NCBI GenBank assembly: GCA_002367105.1 | Contig: DFCS01000025.1 | Coordinates: 126,920 to 152,964, forward strand | Reading direction: 5' to 3' | From: Hungatella sp. UBA3048 | Lineage (GTDB): Bacteria; Bacillota; Clostridia; Lachnospirales; Lachnospiraceae | Length of the DNA: 26,045 nt | In this document: one piece after another, positions 7,431 through 16,097 of the stretch | Layout of the letters: every line of letters begins with the position of its first letter | How positions within the stretch are numbered: position 1 is the first letter of the stretch | The notes under the pieces: generated by a model | Seen by the model: the letters and a program-made list of their open reading frames with translations, nothing else | Told to the model about the DNA's origin: nothing | The model's database searches: none | Made by a program: the position numbers and the translations under genes

Positions 7431-7646
7431 GCGGTTAAAACATTGGGCTTAAAAATTCCATTATACACCAAGAAACGCTAAAAATACCTTACTTGTCCAA
7501 TCTTCATTACATAAATAATGTCGGAAGTATTTTATTATCCAATGAAAACTCACAAGCAGTAGTTCCTATGAAGGCTTAATCGACAAGCTCTCCACTCTTG
7601 ACATTATAAAATAAAGTTTCTATTTTATTATCCGATTGGTCTTGTA

Positions 7647-8633
7647 CTAAATTAAGTGTTTCCAGGTTGTATCAGGAATAAATTTTTTAATTTTATTAAT
7701 TTCAAAATCAATCATAGCATTTCTAACTGCGGACGCACTTATAACCTCCCCATCAATTTGTTTTCTTATAAGCTCAATCACTTCAATTCCTAATGCAGGC
7801 AAGCGTTCTTTCATTATTTCATTGTATTTGCCTGTTACAATGCAGTATGGCTCCGTACCCACGTAACGTCTTGATATATGAAGAGCCGGTCCTATTTTCT
7901 GACCAAACAGTTCTAAATCCAGACTACAGTTTACTATCCCCGCCATTGCCTTCTCTTTCATAAAATAAGTCGGAAAAGTAGCAGCCGATACAATATAATC
8001 CGATGCATGATGTAGAATTACCTGCTTCAGATCCGAAGTACCCTCGAGAACCATTTGATAACGTTCTTCCGGGCTAAAAAAACTACGGTTATCAGAAAGT
8101 ATAAATAGATGCAGATAATCACAGCTTTTTAATGCTTCTTCAATCAGATAGCGATGTCCCAGTGTAAAAGGATCACAGTTAGCGACTATTGCGCCTATGA
8201 TTTTATCCGGTTTTAATGCTATCTCAGTAGTTTCTGACTGGATTTTTTTTAAAAAATTAAGGAACCCATCTTTATAATTTTCCATAAAAAGAATGGATTC
8301 TGTCTTCATAATGGTATAAAATCCAAAGCTTTCAAATACCACTTGATTTTGTGGTTTTGTATAGATAAATGAATTTGTCCGCTCCTGTTCTATCTCATAT
8401 TGAATCAGCTGAGTTAAAATAGTTCCGGTCAGTCCATCCCCCTGACGGTCTGGAGCGACTGCTATGCACTTTAATACATTTCCTTCAACCGAACCCGTAG
8501 CAATCATTTCATAATTGTCATCATATATACATGCTGTATATTCAATTCCATCCTCATATTGAAGACCAGCTTTTTCTAAAAAGAGCTTCAACTGCTCCAG
8601 TTCTTTCCCCTTTAAAGTTCTTCCCTCAGACAT
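7647..8633 (-). CDS. citC: Citrate lyase ligase (acetate:SH-citrate lyase ligase)
   Basis: This 328-residue cytoplasmic enzyme uses ATP and acetate to acetylate the thiol of the prosthetic group on the citrate lyase acyl carrier protein, switching the complex on. The N-terminal half is the GNAT-like domain of the CitC family (CIAVAPDRQGDGLTG, residues 56-70). The C-terminal half is a nucleotidyltransferase fold with the nucleotide-binding motif GAIVANCDPFTLGHR (147-161) and a later SAVRNAM segment. The ATG at 8633 has AGGAGG 4 nt upstream; an in-frame TTG at 8669 would overlap citG. It is the last gene of the operon, 16 nt after citG, whereas in enterobacterial clusters citC comes first. Length is close to normal for the family. 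Confidence 0.92.
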   Translation of the reverse strand: MSEGRTLKGKELEQLKLFLEKAGLQYEDGIEYTACIYDDNYEMIATGSVEGNVLKCIAVAPDRQGDGLTGTILTQLIQYEIEQERTNSFIYTKPQNQVVFESFGFYTIMKTESILFMENYKDGFLNFLKKIQSETTEIALKPDKIIGAIVANCDPFTLGHRYLIEEALKSCDYLHLFILSDNRSFFSPEERYQMVLEGTSDLKQVILHHASDYIVSAATFPTYFMKEKAMAGIVNCSLDLELFGQKIGPALHISRRYVGTEPYCIVTGKYNEIMKERLPALGIEVIELIRKQIDGEVISASAVRNAMIDFEINKIKKFIPDTTWKHLI

Positions 8634-8649
8634 CTTTCCTCCTGCAGCA

Positions 8650-9513
8650 TTAGATTCCCAGCAGATCAATTAGGAATATACCTGCCGCCAACAAATCGGC
8701 ACAGCCGCCGCTGCTATAATTCTCTCTGGTAAAAAGTTCGTCCATATCCTGAAGCTTTTTAATCGCTCCATGTCCATATGCTCCTCCTTCTTCCAGAAAT
8801 TTTCCGGCTAATAGTTTAACAGTTTCCAGTCCTTCCTTCCCTCTGCGAGCCAGTACATTGCCATCATCCACAACGCTCATCAGGGCCAATAATGCCTGAA
8901 GCTTTATCAGGTTCCAGTCTGATTCTTTCTTTCTCCCGCAAATAAGAATCGGCAGGGCTATCTCTGTTACGGAACGGTATCCTCCAATCGCCTCACCTCG
9001 AATTCCCCACGAATTGTACCCAATCAAATTCCTGCAGCCATTACTTTCAGGAATTTGATTTCGCAAAACTGTCAATTCCCTTAAAAGCGTAGTTCTTACC
9101 ATCCTCTGTTCCATTTGTATTAAATCCTGAATGGTTACCTTGCCAAACCTGGCATAACATCTTCCTGCTGATGCACAGAGAATTCCTATTGTAAAAATCG
9201 CACCTTTATGTGTATTCACTCCTCCCGTAACCCGAAGCATGGCACACTCCGCAACAATGCCAACCCGGCGTATCTGCAAGAACAGGTCTTCCGGCTCTTG
9301 TGTCCCTTCTACTCCCAAAGCGGCCATTTTCTTGAAATATGGTTCCAGAACACTGGCGCTTTGTTCAAAGCTGTGAAAATCCATATCTTTGTGGGCACCG
9401 TTTGTCAATAAATCAACAAGCCCTGGTTTGGGTGTTGTATATACTTCTTCCAGTAAAGACTGCTTTGCTCGTTCTCCAATCCAGTCAGCGTATTCAGCTT
9501 TCAGGCGCTTCAT
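8650..9513 (-). CDS. citG: Triphosphoribosyl-dephospho-CoA synthase
   Basis: The 287-residue enzyme makes 2'-(5''-triphosphoribosyl)-3'-dephospho-CoA from dephospho-CoA and ATP, the precursor of the citrate lyase prosthetic group. The family signature is TTPKPGLVDLLTNGAHKDM near residues 26-45, followed by GGVNTHKGAIF near 100 and, towards the C-terminus, DDGNVLARRG. Length matches stand-alone CitG, so it is not a CitXG fusion. The ATG overlaps the end of citF by 20 nt. The best upstream Shine-Dalgarno (GGGAGGTG) is about 19 nt away, so translation probably relies on coupling with citF. Position between citF and citC fits a maturation role. Confidence 0.92.
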   Translation of the reverse strand: MKRLKAEYADWIGERAKQSLLEEVYTTPKPGLVDLLTNGAHKDMDFHSFEQSASVLEPYFKKMAALGVEGTQEPEDLFLQIRRVGIVAECAMLRVTGGVNTHKGAIFTIGILCASAGRCYARFGKVTIQDLIQMEQRMVRTTLLRELTVLRNQIPESNGCRNLIGYNSWGIRGEAIGGYRSVTEIALPILICGRKKESDWNLIKLQALLALMSVVDDGNVLARRGKEGLETVKLLAGKFLEEGGAYGHGAIKKLQDMDELFTRENYSSGGCADLLAAGIFLIDLLGI

Positions 9514-11068
9514 ATGAAAATTGAAACGGTTTCACCTCCCTGACCACATCAAGTATTGTTCCATCACGGCTTTCGATGACTCCTACCACCCGTTCTCCAA
9601 ACTGCACCTTTTCTGGTTCTCCAGCGATTGAATTTGCAATATCACGCAGCTCTTCTATGGTTTTAAATGGCAATTCAACCTCCTTCATACATTCAATTAA
9701 ATCCTTTCTAAGAGGATTAATCGCTATCCCATAATCCGTAACCACCACATCAATACTTTCTCCAGGTGTGGTTACTGTGGTCACTTCCGTACAGATTGCA
9801 GGAATCCTTCCCTGCAGAAGGGGTACAATTACAATTGAGCATTTTGCTCCGGCTGCAGTATCCGGATGTCCTCCCTGAGCACCCGTAATCATGCCATCAG
9901 AGCCAACAACCACATTACAGTTAAAGTTAACATCAACCTCCAGCGCTGCCAAAATAACAAAATCCAGTTTATTAACCACAGCTCCTTTATTAAATGGACT
10001 GGCATACTCACCAGCGGATATCCTGAAATGCTTTAAATTTTTTACCGATTCCACAGCTGCCAGATCGAAATCCTGAGTATCAAGCAGGCAATCCACCTGA
10101 TTATTTACCAGAAGTTCACACATGGGTTTAGTAAGCCCCCCGACCCCAAACCGCATTCGGACATTTTGTTCTTTCATGATTTTTGCCAGGGAAATGGCAG
10201 AAGAAATGGAGGCTCCGCCGACACCTGTCTGATAAGAAAATCCATCCTTAAAATAAGGTGTATTCACAACAAACTGGGTACAATAATCTGCCATCATTAA
10301 TTTTCGCATATCCGTAGTTGGTTTTGCTGCCCCTGTTGCAATCTTTTTGGGGTCACCGATCTCATCAACCAAAACAACATAATCCACCTTGGTCATACTG
10401 ATATGTGCTGGGAAATTAGGAAAAGGTACAAGACAATCCGTAATAGCTACAACTTTGTCGGCATAATCTCCATCAACTATGGCATAGGAAAGCACACCGC
10501 AATCACTTTTCCCGCCTATTCCTCTGCAATTTCCATAATCATCACAAGTAGGTGCCCCTATAAATGCGATATCAATCCTGGTTTCTCCCGATTCAATTGC
10601 TCTCACCCGTCCTCCATGAGAACGCAGGATTGACAGACCTTTCAACTTACCTTTTGATATGGCTTCACCGATTTTACCTCTTACGCCAGAGGACTGTATG
10701 TTCGTTATGGTTCCATCCTCAATATAAGGTACAATTGCATCATGAGCTTTTCCCAGGGAACTTGCGCAGATGGTGATATCTTTAATTCCCAGTCTGTGCA
10801 CTTCCTCCATAACCATATTTACGATATAGTCGCCTTCTCGAAAATGATGATGGAACCCCAGAGTCATCCCATCCCTGATACCGCATTTTTTCAGAACATC
10901 GCTTATCGTATCAACTACCTTGTTTCCATTGCTGTTAATAACACATTTTGTAATTGGCCCATCCTTTTTATAAACATAACCATCTCTGTAATGGATACCC
11001 TGAAAAATCTCTTTCCCTGTCAGTCTGAGTATTTCTTCCGGAATATCTCTTCCAACTGCGTTAATCAT
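9494..11068 (-). CDS. citF: Citrate lyase alpha subunit (citrate:acetyl-ACP transferase)
   Basis: The 524-residue protein swaps acetyl for citryl on the acyl carrier protein (acetyl-ACP + citrate to citryl-ACP + acetate), the first half reaction of citrate lyase. It has the typical CitF order: the N-terminal RDIPEEI region, a glycine-rich GFHHHFREGDYIVN segment, the central DEIGDP and VGGASISSAISLAK motifs, and the C-terminal VTTPGESIDVVVTDYGIAINP block. The ATG at 11068 is chosen because GGGAG lies 9 nt upstream; the GTG at 11092 would sit on top of the citE end. It overlaps the citE stop codon region, so the two are coupled. Length is slightly above the roughly 510 residues of E. coli CitF. 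Confidence 0.95.
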   Translation of the reverse strand: MINAVGRDIPEEILRLTGKEIFQGIHYRDGYVYKKDGPITKCVINSNGNKVVDTISDVLKKCGIRDGMTLGFHHHFREGDYIVNMVMEEVHRLGIKDITICASSLGKAHDAIVPYIEDGTITNIQSSGVRGKIGEAISKGKLKGLSILRSHGGRVRAIESGETRIDIAFIGAPTCDDYGNCRGIGGKSDCGVLSYAIVDGDYADKVVAITDCLVPFPNFPAHISMTKVDYVVLVDEIGDPKKIATGAAKPTTDMRKLMMADYCTQFVVNTPYFKDGFSYQTGVGGASISSAISLAKIMKEQNVRMRFGVGGLTKPMCELLVNNQVDCLLDTQDFDLAAVESVKNLKHFRISAGEYASPFNKGAVVNKLDFVILAALEVDVNFNCNVVVGSDGMITGAQGGHPDTAAGAKCSIVIVPLLQGRIPAICTEVTTVTTPGESIDVVVTDYGIAINPLRKDLIECMKEVELPFKTIEELRDIANSIAGEPEKVQFGERVVGVIESRDGTILDVVREVKPFQFSYEAPES

Positions 11069-11969
11069 TTTTACATTCTCCCTTATATACACCAGATGCC
11101 TCTGCCAGCGCTAAAACTCTTTTTGCTCCATCATAAAAGGCAATATCTATCATTTTTCCATCAACTGTGAAAACGCCGACTCCCTTTGCCTTTTTATCTT
11201 CTATCTCTCTTACAACTTTTTCAGCAAAAATAATTTCCATTTTACCAGGAGTAAATATTTTATGTACAACTGGAATCTGCCTGGGATTTATAATTGACTT
11301 TCCATCAAATCCCATAAGATGTATCGTTTCTAAATCCTTTTGAAAACCATCCAGGTCATCCAGATCTGTATATACGGTATCAAAGCATTGTACTTTTGCA
11401 GCCCTGGCAGCAATCAGCATATGCTGCCTGGCACCCATTAACTCCAAACCGGTTCCTGTTAGATGGGTCTGCAGATCCTTTGTATAATCGCCTCCGGAAA
11501 GTGCAATTCCAAAAAGTCTGTCTGTGGATTCACAAATAGCCATTGAATTCATAACACCTTTTGCAGATTCTATTGCAGCCATTAATAATGTGGCTCCCCG
11601 TTCCAGGTCAAATTCATATTCTGCAGCCTCTACAACTTCTTCTACACGTTTTACATCTCCTGGACATTCTGTTTTTGGTATCCGAAGACAGTCACAGCCT
11701 CCAGCGACCGCAGCCCGTATATCTTCCTTCCAAAAAGGTGTATCCAGACCATTTATTCTTACTACTCGTTCAACCCCTCGGTAATCAATTTCTCTTAATG
11801 CATGGTACATGGAGAATCTTGCCGAATCCTTCTGGTTTTCAGAAACCGCATCTTCCAGGTCCAGAATTATGGAATCCGGTTTATAAATATAAGGGTCTTT
11901 AATTAAACCTGGTTTCTGACAGCTCAAAAACAGCATGGTTCTTCTAAGTCTTTTTTTATTTTGATTCAT
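11061..11969 (-). CDS. citE: Citrate lyase beta subunit-type protein (citryl-ACP lyase family)
   Basis: This 302-residue HpcH/HpaI-type TIM barrel should split citryl-ACP into oxaloacetate and acetyl-ACP. Family landmarks are DLEDAV (38-42), the substrate Arg in VVRING (Arg71), RIPKTE, the metal ligand Glu134 in AAIES, Asp161 in the GIAL...DY motif, and FDTVYTD...GFDGKSIINPRQ. It departs from the usual enterobacterial type: the N-terminal motif is LFLSCQKPGL instead of LFVPGAN, and SGGDY replaces GAEDY, while the metal-binding Asp is kept. The closely related citramalate lyase is a possible alternative. The ATG at 11969 overlaps the citD stop in an ATGA junction with GGAGGG 11 nt upstream. 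Confidence 0.9.
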   Translation of the reverse strand: MNQNKKRLRRTMLFLSCQKPGLIKDPYIYKPDSIILDLEDAVSENQKDSARFSMYHALREIDYRGVERVVRINGLDTPFWKEDIRAAVAGGCDCLRIPKTECPGDVKRVEEVVEAAEYEFDLERGATLLMAAIESAKGVMNSMAICESTDRLFGIALSGGDYTKDLQTHLTGTGLELMGARQHMLIAARAAKVQCFDTVYTDLDDLDGFQKDLETIHLMGFDGKSIINPRQIPVVHKIFTPGKMEIIFAEKVVREIEDKKAKGVGVFTVDGKMIDIAFYDGAKRVLALAEASGVYKGECKND

Positions 11970-12268
11970 GGCCGTATCATCCCTCCCCACGGAAGATTAT
12001 CAGTCAGGCCAAAAGAGCGGAAAACCGCTCCCTCAACTCTGGCCTTGATGGTACAGTCAAGAGCTCCCTTATCCACCACAGTAATTTTCACATTATCAAC
12101 TTCCAACCTAAGAAGCGTTTCCATAACAACTCTCTTTATCCTGTTTCCATATTGATTTATTACAGAACTTTCCAAATATATTTCTATCGTTCCGCGTCCG
12201 GGCTCAACCATAACCTGAGCATCACTGGACTCTAATGTACCGGACACCGCCGGGTTCTTTATTTCCAT
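11966..12268 (-). CDS. citD: Citrate lyase acyl carrier protein (gamma subunit)
   Basis: This 100-residue acyl carrier carries the phosphoribosyl-dephospho-CoA arm of the lyase complex. The conserved attachment motif SGTLESSDA is present, and with the ATG at 12268 the modified residue is Ser14, the position known in Klebsiella CitD. That start has AGGAGG 6 nt upstream, while the earlier ATG at 12274 touches the ribosome site. The DKGALDCTIKARV block in the C-terminal third is also typical. The stop overlaps the citE start (ATGA). It is the first cit gene, about 45 nt after the carrier gene. Confidence 0.95.
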   Translation of the reverse strand: MEIKNPAVSGTLESSDAQVMVEPGRGTIEIYLESSVINQYGNRIKRVVMETLLRLEVDNVKITVVDKGALDCTIKARVEGAVFRSFGLTDNLPWGGMIRP

Positions 12269-12312
12269 GTTCATCCTCCTGATCTTTTATAAGCCCATTC
12301 AAATGAACTTCT

Positions 12313-13728
12313 TTATAATATTGTCATAGCCGCAGATAAAACCACAATATTTACTATCGTAATCATGACATACAGCTTTCCATAAAATTTCACCCACGTA
12401 GGGAATTCGATTTTAGACATACTTAAAGCGCTCATAACGACTCCTGCTGTAGGAACCATTCCTACAATGAAGTGGGATCCTATGTAAATTGAAATCATCA
12501 CTTCCGGTGCAAATCCCAATGATGAAGTCAATGCACCAAAAGTAGGAATGGAAGCTGATGCCAGACCTGAAGTAGAAGGAATCAGCATTGTAAGTCCTGT
12601 ATAAATCGCATAAGATATTCCGGAAAACAGTCCTGTGGGTACTCCTGAAAGAGCGCTTGTTCCAGCTTGAAGCAAAAACACATCAAGCCCAGTAGTCGAC
12701 ATAATAATGGAAATTCCCTTTGAAAATCCTACAATCATTGCTACGCTTACAAGTTCCCCTGCTCCTTTGATAAAGGTTTTTATTACAACCTTTTCTGTCA
12801 GACCATTAATTTTACCTATGATCACTGCCATAATGATAAACCAGACACTTAAATCGTTATAATACCATTCTCCAAATGGTAAACCAGTTAAAAAGGAAGT
12901 CCAACCATTAAAGATGGTTATACCATAATCTTCCCATGGAACAAGCGCCATGATCATAACAACAAATGAAAAAGCAAACAATCCCAATGTCAATTTCATT
13001 TTTCCAGTATAATTAAGACTGACTTCATCGATATTTCCATCCTTATTCGCAAACTTTGCTTCACCTGCTCTTGTCTCTTCCTCTGAAAGAATTGAATACC
13101 GTTTATCCTTCTTAACCTTTTTTGCATAATTCATCACAAAAATGCTGGACATCGTTACGGAAGACAACCAGATAATTGAACCGATAATCAAAATTACCGC
13201 CTGATTCGCTTCAATCCCAGTTGCTGTTTTTAGAGCATCAACCGCTGTTCCGATAGAAAACGGATTGATGGTTGAACCTGATACCCCACAAAACATACCA
13301 AGCAGAATTGTAGCAACGCCAGTAATAACATCAAATCCGCATGCTAACATCGTAGCAATAACCAAGGGGTAGAAGGCCAGAGTTTCCTCAGCCATACCAT
13401 AGGTGGTTCCTCCCAGTGAGAATAAAAACATCAGGATTGGAATCAGGTATATTTCCTTCCCTTTTGCTTTCTTAACTATTTTTGCTATCCCTGTTTCCAG
13501 AATCCCGGTATCGTTTATAATTTTAAGATAACCGCCAATCACCAGTATAAATAAGATTACAGATACACCTTTCACAAACCCCTGGACAGGAGCATTCACG
13601 ATATCTGAAAGCCTGGCAGGTGTTACTCCCGATACAAAATGGGTAATGATCGCTATTGTTACTATAATTATTAAAATAATGGTGTAAGATGATGGCAGTT
13701 TAAATCCTGTCTTCTTTGCGTTTTCCAT
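12313..13728 (-). CDS. YfcC/DcuC-superfamily carboxylate carrier (first copy)
   Basis: This 471-residue inner-membrane protein has about 12 hydrophobic segments and the YfcC/C4-dicarboxylate anaerobic carrier layout: an N-terminal signal-like helix, GETLAFYP-like (AEETLAFYP) and GVSGSTINPFS motifs in the first half, and LIPSTSGLASASIPTFGAL with GVVMSALSMSKIEFP in the second half. Such carriers are thought to move carboxylates or amino acids; very few have a tested substrate. It is not a CitS or CitM citrate carrier. The start has GGAGG 6 nt upstream, 14 nt after the M20 gene, and citD follows closely, so it probably imports the substrate of this pathway or exports a product. Confidence 0.9.
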   Translation of the reverse strand: MENAKKTGFKLPSSYTIILIIIVTIAIITHFVSGVTPARLSDIVNAPVQGFVKGVSVILFILVIGGYLKIINDTGILETGIAKIVKKAKGKEIYLIPILMFLFSLGGTTYGMAEETLAFYPLVIATMLACGFDVITGVATILLGMFCGVSGSTINPFSIGTAVDALKTATGIEANQAVILIIGSIIWLSSVTMSSIFVMNYAKKVKKDKRYSILSEEETRAGEAKFANKDGNIDEVSLNYTGKMKLTLGLFAFSFVVMIMALVPWEDYGITIFNGWTSFLTGLPFGEWYYNDLSVWFIIMAVIIGKINGLTEKVVIKTFIKGAGELVSVAMIVGFSKGISIIMSTTGLDVFLLQAGTSALSGVPTGLFSGISYAIYTGLTMLIPSTSGLASASIPTFGALTSSLGFAPEVMISIYIGSHFIVGMVPTAGVVMSALSMSKIEFPTWVKFYGKLYVMITIVNIVVLSAAMTIL

Positions 13729-13742
13729 TGCTTTCCTCCAAA

Positions 13743-14930
13743 TTACATTGTTTTCATCTGTTCTTTTAGTTTTGTAAAATCACTTTTTATCTCTTCTACC
13801 ATCTCCGGGTTGTATATAAGATCATAAGCGGTGGCAGCCAGTATTTTCGCAGCATAAATCACTGCTGCATGTCCAGTATCAGATTTACCGGCCATCACAA
13901 ATTCTTTTGAATGAGATGGAGTTCCTTCCGGCACAAATGCTACTCTGATACAAGCACCCGGAATCTTAAATGTAACATTGCCAAAATCAGTAGATCCGGT
14001 CTTCTCTCTTACCGGCCGAAGCGTAGGTGCCTCTGCCAGGGAAGCATTATTCATCAGCAGTTCATTAATGCGGTATGATGGTATTTTACTTTCGTATCTG
14101 GTAAGTCTCTGAATTTCATATGTTGTTCCCGTCATCAGGGAGGCACCCTTAACAATGTTTTCAAACCTCTCCACAATCTGGTCAAGATAAAGTGAATTAT
14201 AAGATCTTAAATCAAAGATACCAACAGCTTTATCATGTACTACATTAGAAGGACCCGGACTGCTTTCAATCGTATAATGCATTCTGCTGTCTTCTTTTAC
14301 ATGCTCCCTTAAAAATTCCAACGCATTAAATGACAGCAGTAAAGAATCCAATGCACTTTTTCCAGCTTCCGGTTTAATCGCCGCATGGGAGCTAATACCA
14401 TGGAAAATAACCCTGTATGAGGCAAGAGCCATACTTTTTACATCTGTCTGGGTTGCTGGACCCCCATGAGTCATAAGCGCGACATCAATATCCTGAAAAC
14501 ACCCTTTTTGCAACATATCGATTTTACCTCCATCGGTTTCTTCTCCGGGAGTTCCGTAAACGACCAGTGTGTATGGTTTCTCATTAAATATAGTCTTAAC
14601 TGCATTTGCAGCTCCTACAACTGCCGGTCCCTGAAGATGATGGCCGCATCCATGTCCAATCGTCTTTAAGGCATCATATTCACATAACAAACCAATAGAC
14701 GGTCCTCCCTCACCTTTTTTGTAGACTGCACGAAAAGCAGTCGGCAGTCCTGCGATCCCTCTTTCTACCTGAAAATCATTTTTTTCAAGATAATCCACTA
14801 ATAATTTTGAAGAACTATATTCTTCGAACGAAACTTCAGAAAAATCGTAGATATCATCCGCCATCTGAATCAGACACGATTTTATTCTTTCCACTTCTGA
14901 AAAGATTTGTTCCTTTCTGCTTTTTACCAT
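13743..14930 (-). CDS. M20D-family amidohydrolase (AbgB-like)
   Basis: This 395-residue metallo-amidohydrolase is of the M20 peptidase clan. The two-zinc or two-manganese site can be read: CGHH at 95-98, the Glu pair at 130-131 in PGEETDGG, His155 in MTHGG, and a late His in TPSHSKEF. The dimerisation insert includes FHGISSHAAIKPEAG. Close families hydrolyse p-aminobenzoyl-glutamate, N-acyl amino acids or similar amides. No signal peptide, so it is cytoplasmic. The start has GAGAGGA 7 nt upstream. It is the first gene of the operon with the YfcC carrier and all cit genes, which suggests it removes an amide-linked group from the imported compound before lyase cleavage. The substrate is unknown. 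Confidence 0.9.
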   Translation of the reverse strand: MVKSRKEQIFSEVERIKSCLIQMADDIYDFSEVSFEEYSSSKLLVDYLEKNDFQVERGIAGLPTAFRAVYKKGEGGPSIGLLCEYDALKTIGHGCGHHLQGPAVVGAANAVKTIFNEKPYTLVVYGTPGEETDGGKIDMLQKGCFQDIDVALMTHGGPATQTDVKSMALASYRVIFHGISSHAAIKPEAGKSALDSLLLSFNALEFLREHVKEDSRMHYTIESSPGPSNVVHDKAVGIFDLRSYNSLYLDQIVERFENIVKGASLMTGTTYEIQRLTRYESKIPSYRINELLMNNASLAEAPTLRPVREKTGSTDFGNVTFKIPGACIRVAFVPEGTPSHSKEFVMAGKSDTGHAAVIYAAKILAATAYDLIYNPEMVEEIKSDFTKLKEQMKTM

Positions 14931-15061
14931 AATGAAATCCTCTCTTCTTTTGATAATTTTATATGTTTTACCATAAACGTATTATAAAACCTTCTTTTTT
15001 TTAATCATATTCAATAAAACCAATACTTTTTATATGAATTTTTGATGAAGATTAGATACTA

Positions 15062-15090
15062 TTGACTTACATATAGATTTCCGTTAGAAT
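15062..15090 (+). promoter_or_regulatory. Promoter of the LysR-type regulator gene
   Basis: TTGACT (15062-15067), a 17-nt spacer, and TAGAAT (15085-15090). The -10 box overlaps the first base pairs of the operator dyad, a layout typical of negative autoregulation by LysR-type proteins. Confidence 0.75.
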
Positions 15091-15123
15091 AACTAAAGAT
15101 ATTAGCCGGTATTCTTTAGTTAT
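15089..15123. promoter_or_regulatory. LysR-type operator dyad
   Basis: ATAACTAAAGA (15089-15099) and TCTTTAGTTAT (15113-15123) are perfect 11-bp inverted arms separated by 13 nt, centred at about 15106 in the divergent region between the M20 gene and the regulator. It is the strongest dyad in the region and the natural binding site for the divergent LysR protein. Confidence 0.8.
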
Positions 15124-15182
15124 ATAAATTTTATCAATAAAAAATATAAATTTTTCCAATATAATCACTAGGAGGAATGATC

Positions 15183-16097
15183 ATGCTAATGAACTTAAAA
15201 GCCCAGGAATATGTCTGTACTTTGGCAGATTCCGGAACTTACAGCCGTGCGTCTGAGCTTTTATATATCTCACAACCAACATTAAGTATGTATATAAAAA
15301 ACCTGGAAAAAAGCCTGGGTACACCGCTTTTTACAAAAGAAAGCAAAAAAATGGTACCTACTTTTATCGGAGAAAAATATCTGGAAGCCAGCAGAAAAAT
15401 GCTGGAGTCTGAGAAGGAATTTGAAAAAATCCTGCAGTCCTATCAGTCCGGACATTCCGGATTCCTCAGGATCGGAACTTACTTACGTCTTTCCCCCCTA
15501 CTGTTGCCTCCTACCATGGTTGCATTTATAAAAAAATATCCTCTTGTTGAAATCAAAATCACTGAGGATATTTTCACTATATTGACAGGAAAACTGAAAT
15601 CCGGGGAGTTAGACCTGATTCTTTGTAACCATTCGTCTAACCTGGATGACTTCTCCAGTATTCATATTATGGACGACCACCTCTTAATGGCACTTCAACC
15701 CAATCATCCAGCTGTGGAAAATGCAAAGCATCTTCCCGGACTGCCATATCCATGGCTGGATTTAAAGTATTTAAAAGACGATCGGTTCATCATACAAAAT
15801 GATGATCAAATGATTCGGAAATTTACAGACAGAGCTCTCACCTTTTCGCAAGTAATCCCCAAACAGGTATTGAAAATCTCAAATATAGAGACTGCTGTAC
15901 AAATGGCATCGGAAGGGATCGGACCTGCTTTCTGCATGGAAAGCTATTTAAAAACTTTCAGAACCTTTAAACCAGTTAATTATTTTCTGGTAGGAGATGT
16001 CAATGTGTTTGCAAACCTCTCAATCTGCTATCGGAAAGAGTTTGAATTAAATGATTTTATGGAATATTTTGTGGAACAGATAACGTATCAGCTATAA
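15183..16097 (+). CDS. LysR-type transcriptional regulator of the citrate-lyase operon
   Basis: This is a 304-residue DNA-binding regulator. The N-terminal winged helix (residues 1-65) shows the family pattern LADSGTYSRASELLYISQPTLSMYIKNLE, followed by the linker helix and a periplasmic-binding-like effector domain (about 90-300), with SGFLRIGTY opening it. The ATG at 15183 is preferred: AGGAGG lies 7 nt upstream, while the ATG at 15177 is one base from the site. It is divergent from the M20-carrier-cit operon with a shared dyad, so that operon is the likely target, activated by its carboxylate substrate or an intermediate. It ends in a bidirectional terminator facing the second YfcC carrier. 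Confidence 0.93.
   Translation: MLMNLKAQEYVCTLADSGTYSRASELLYISQPTLSMYIKNLEKSLGTPLFTKESKKMVPTFIGEKYLEASRKMLESEKEFEKILQSYQSGHSGFLRIGTYLRLSPLLLPPTMVAFIKKYPLVEIKITEDIFTILTGKLKSGELDLILCNHSSNLDDFSSIHIMDDHLLMALQPNHPAVENAKHLPGLPYPWLDLKYLKDDRFIIQNDDQMIRKFTDRALTFSQVIPKQVLKISNIETAVQMASEGIGPAFCMESYLKTFRTFKPVNYFLVGDVNVFANLSICYRKEFELNDFMEYFVEQITYQL

Larger units (their letters stand above)
7032..7646. other. Gene-poor stretch with an old gene remnant and hairpins
   Basis: About 615 bp with no intact gene. It contains a terminator-like hairpin, a perfect 10-bp hairpin without a T run (7207-7235), a minus-strand gene fragment, and an AT-only 8-bp hairpin (7606-7613 with 7621-7628) just after the citC stop. 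No strong terminator for the citrate operon was found. Confidence 0.55.

Noticed and set aside
7598..7630. TTGACA-like box and AT hairpin after citC
   Set aside because: The putative -10 is poor and the 8-bp stem is only A/T, so neither a promoter nor a real terminator is supported.
10742..11170. Plus-strand reading frame of 142 codons
   Set aside because: It is antisense across the citF/citE junction with no protein family character.
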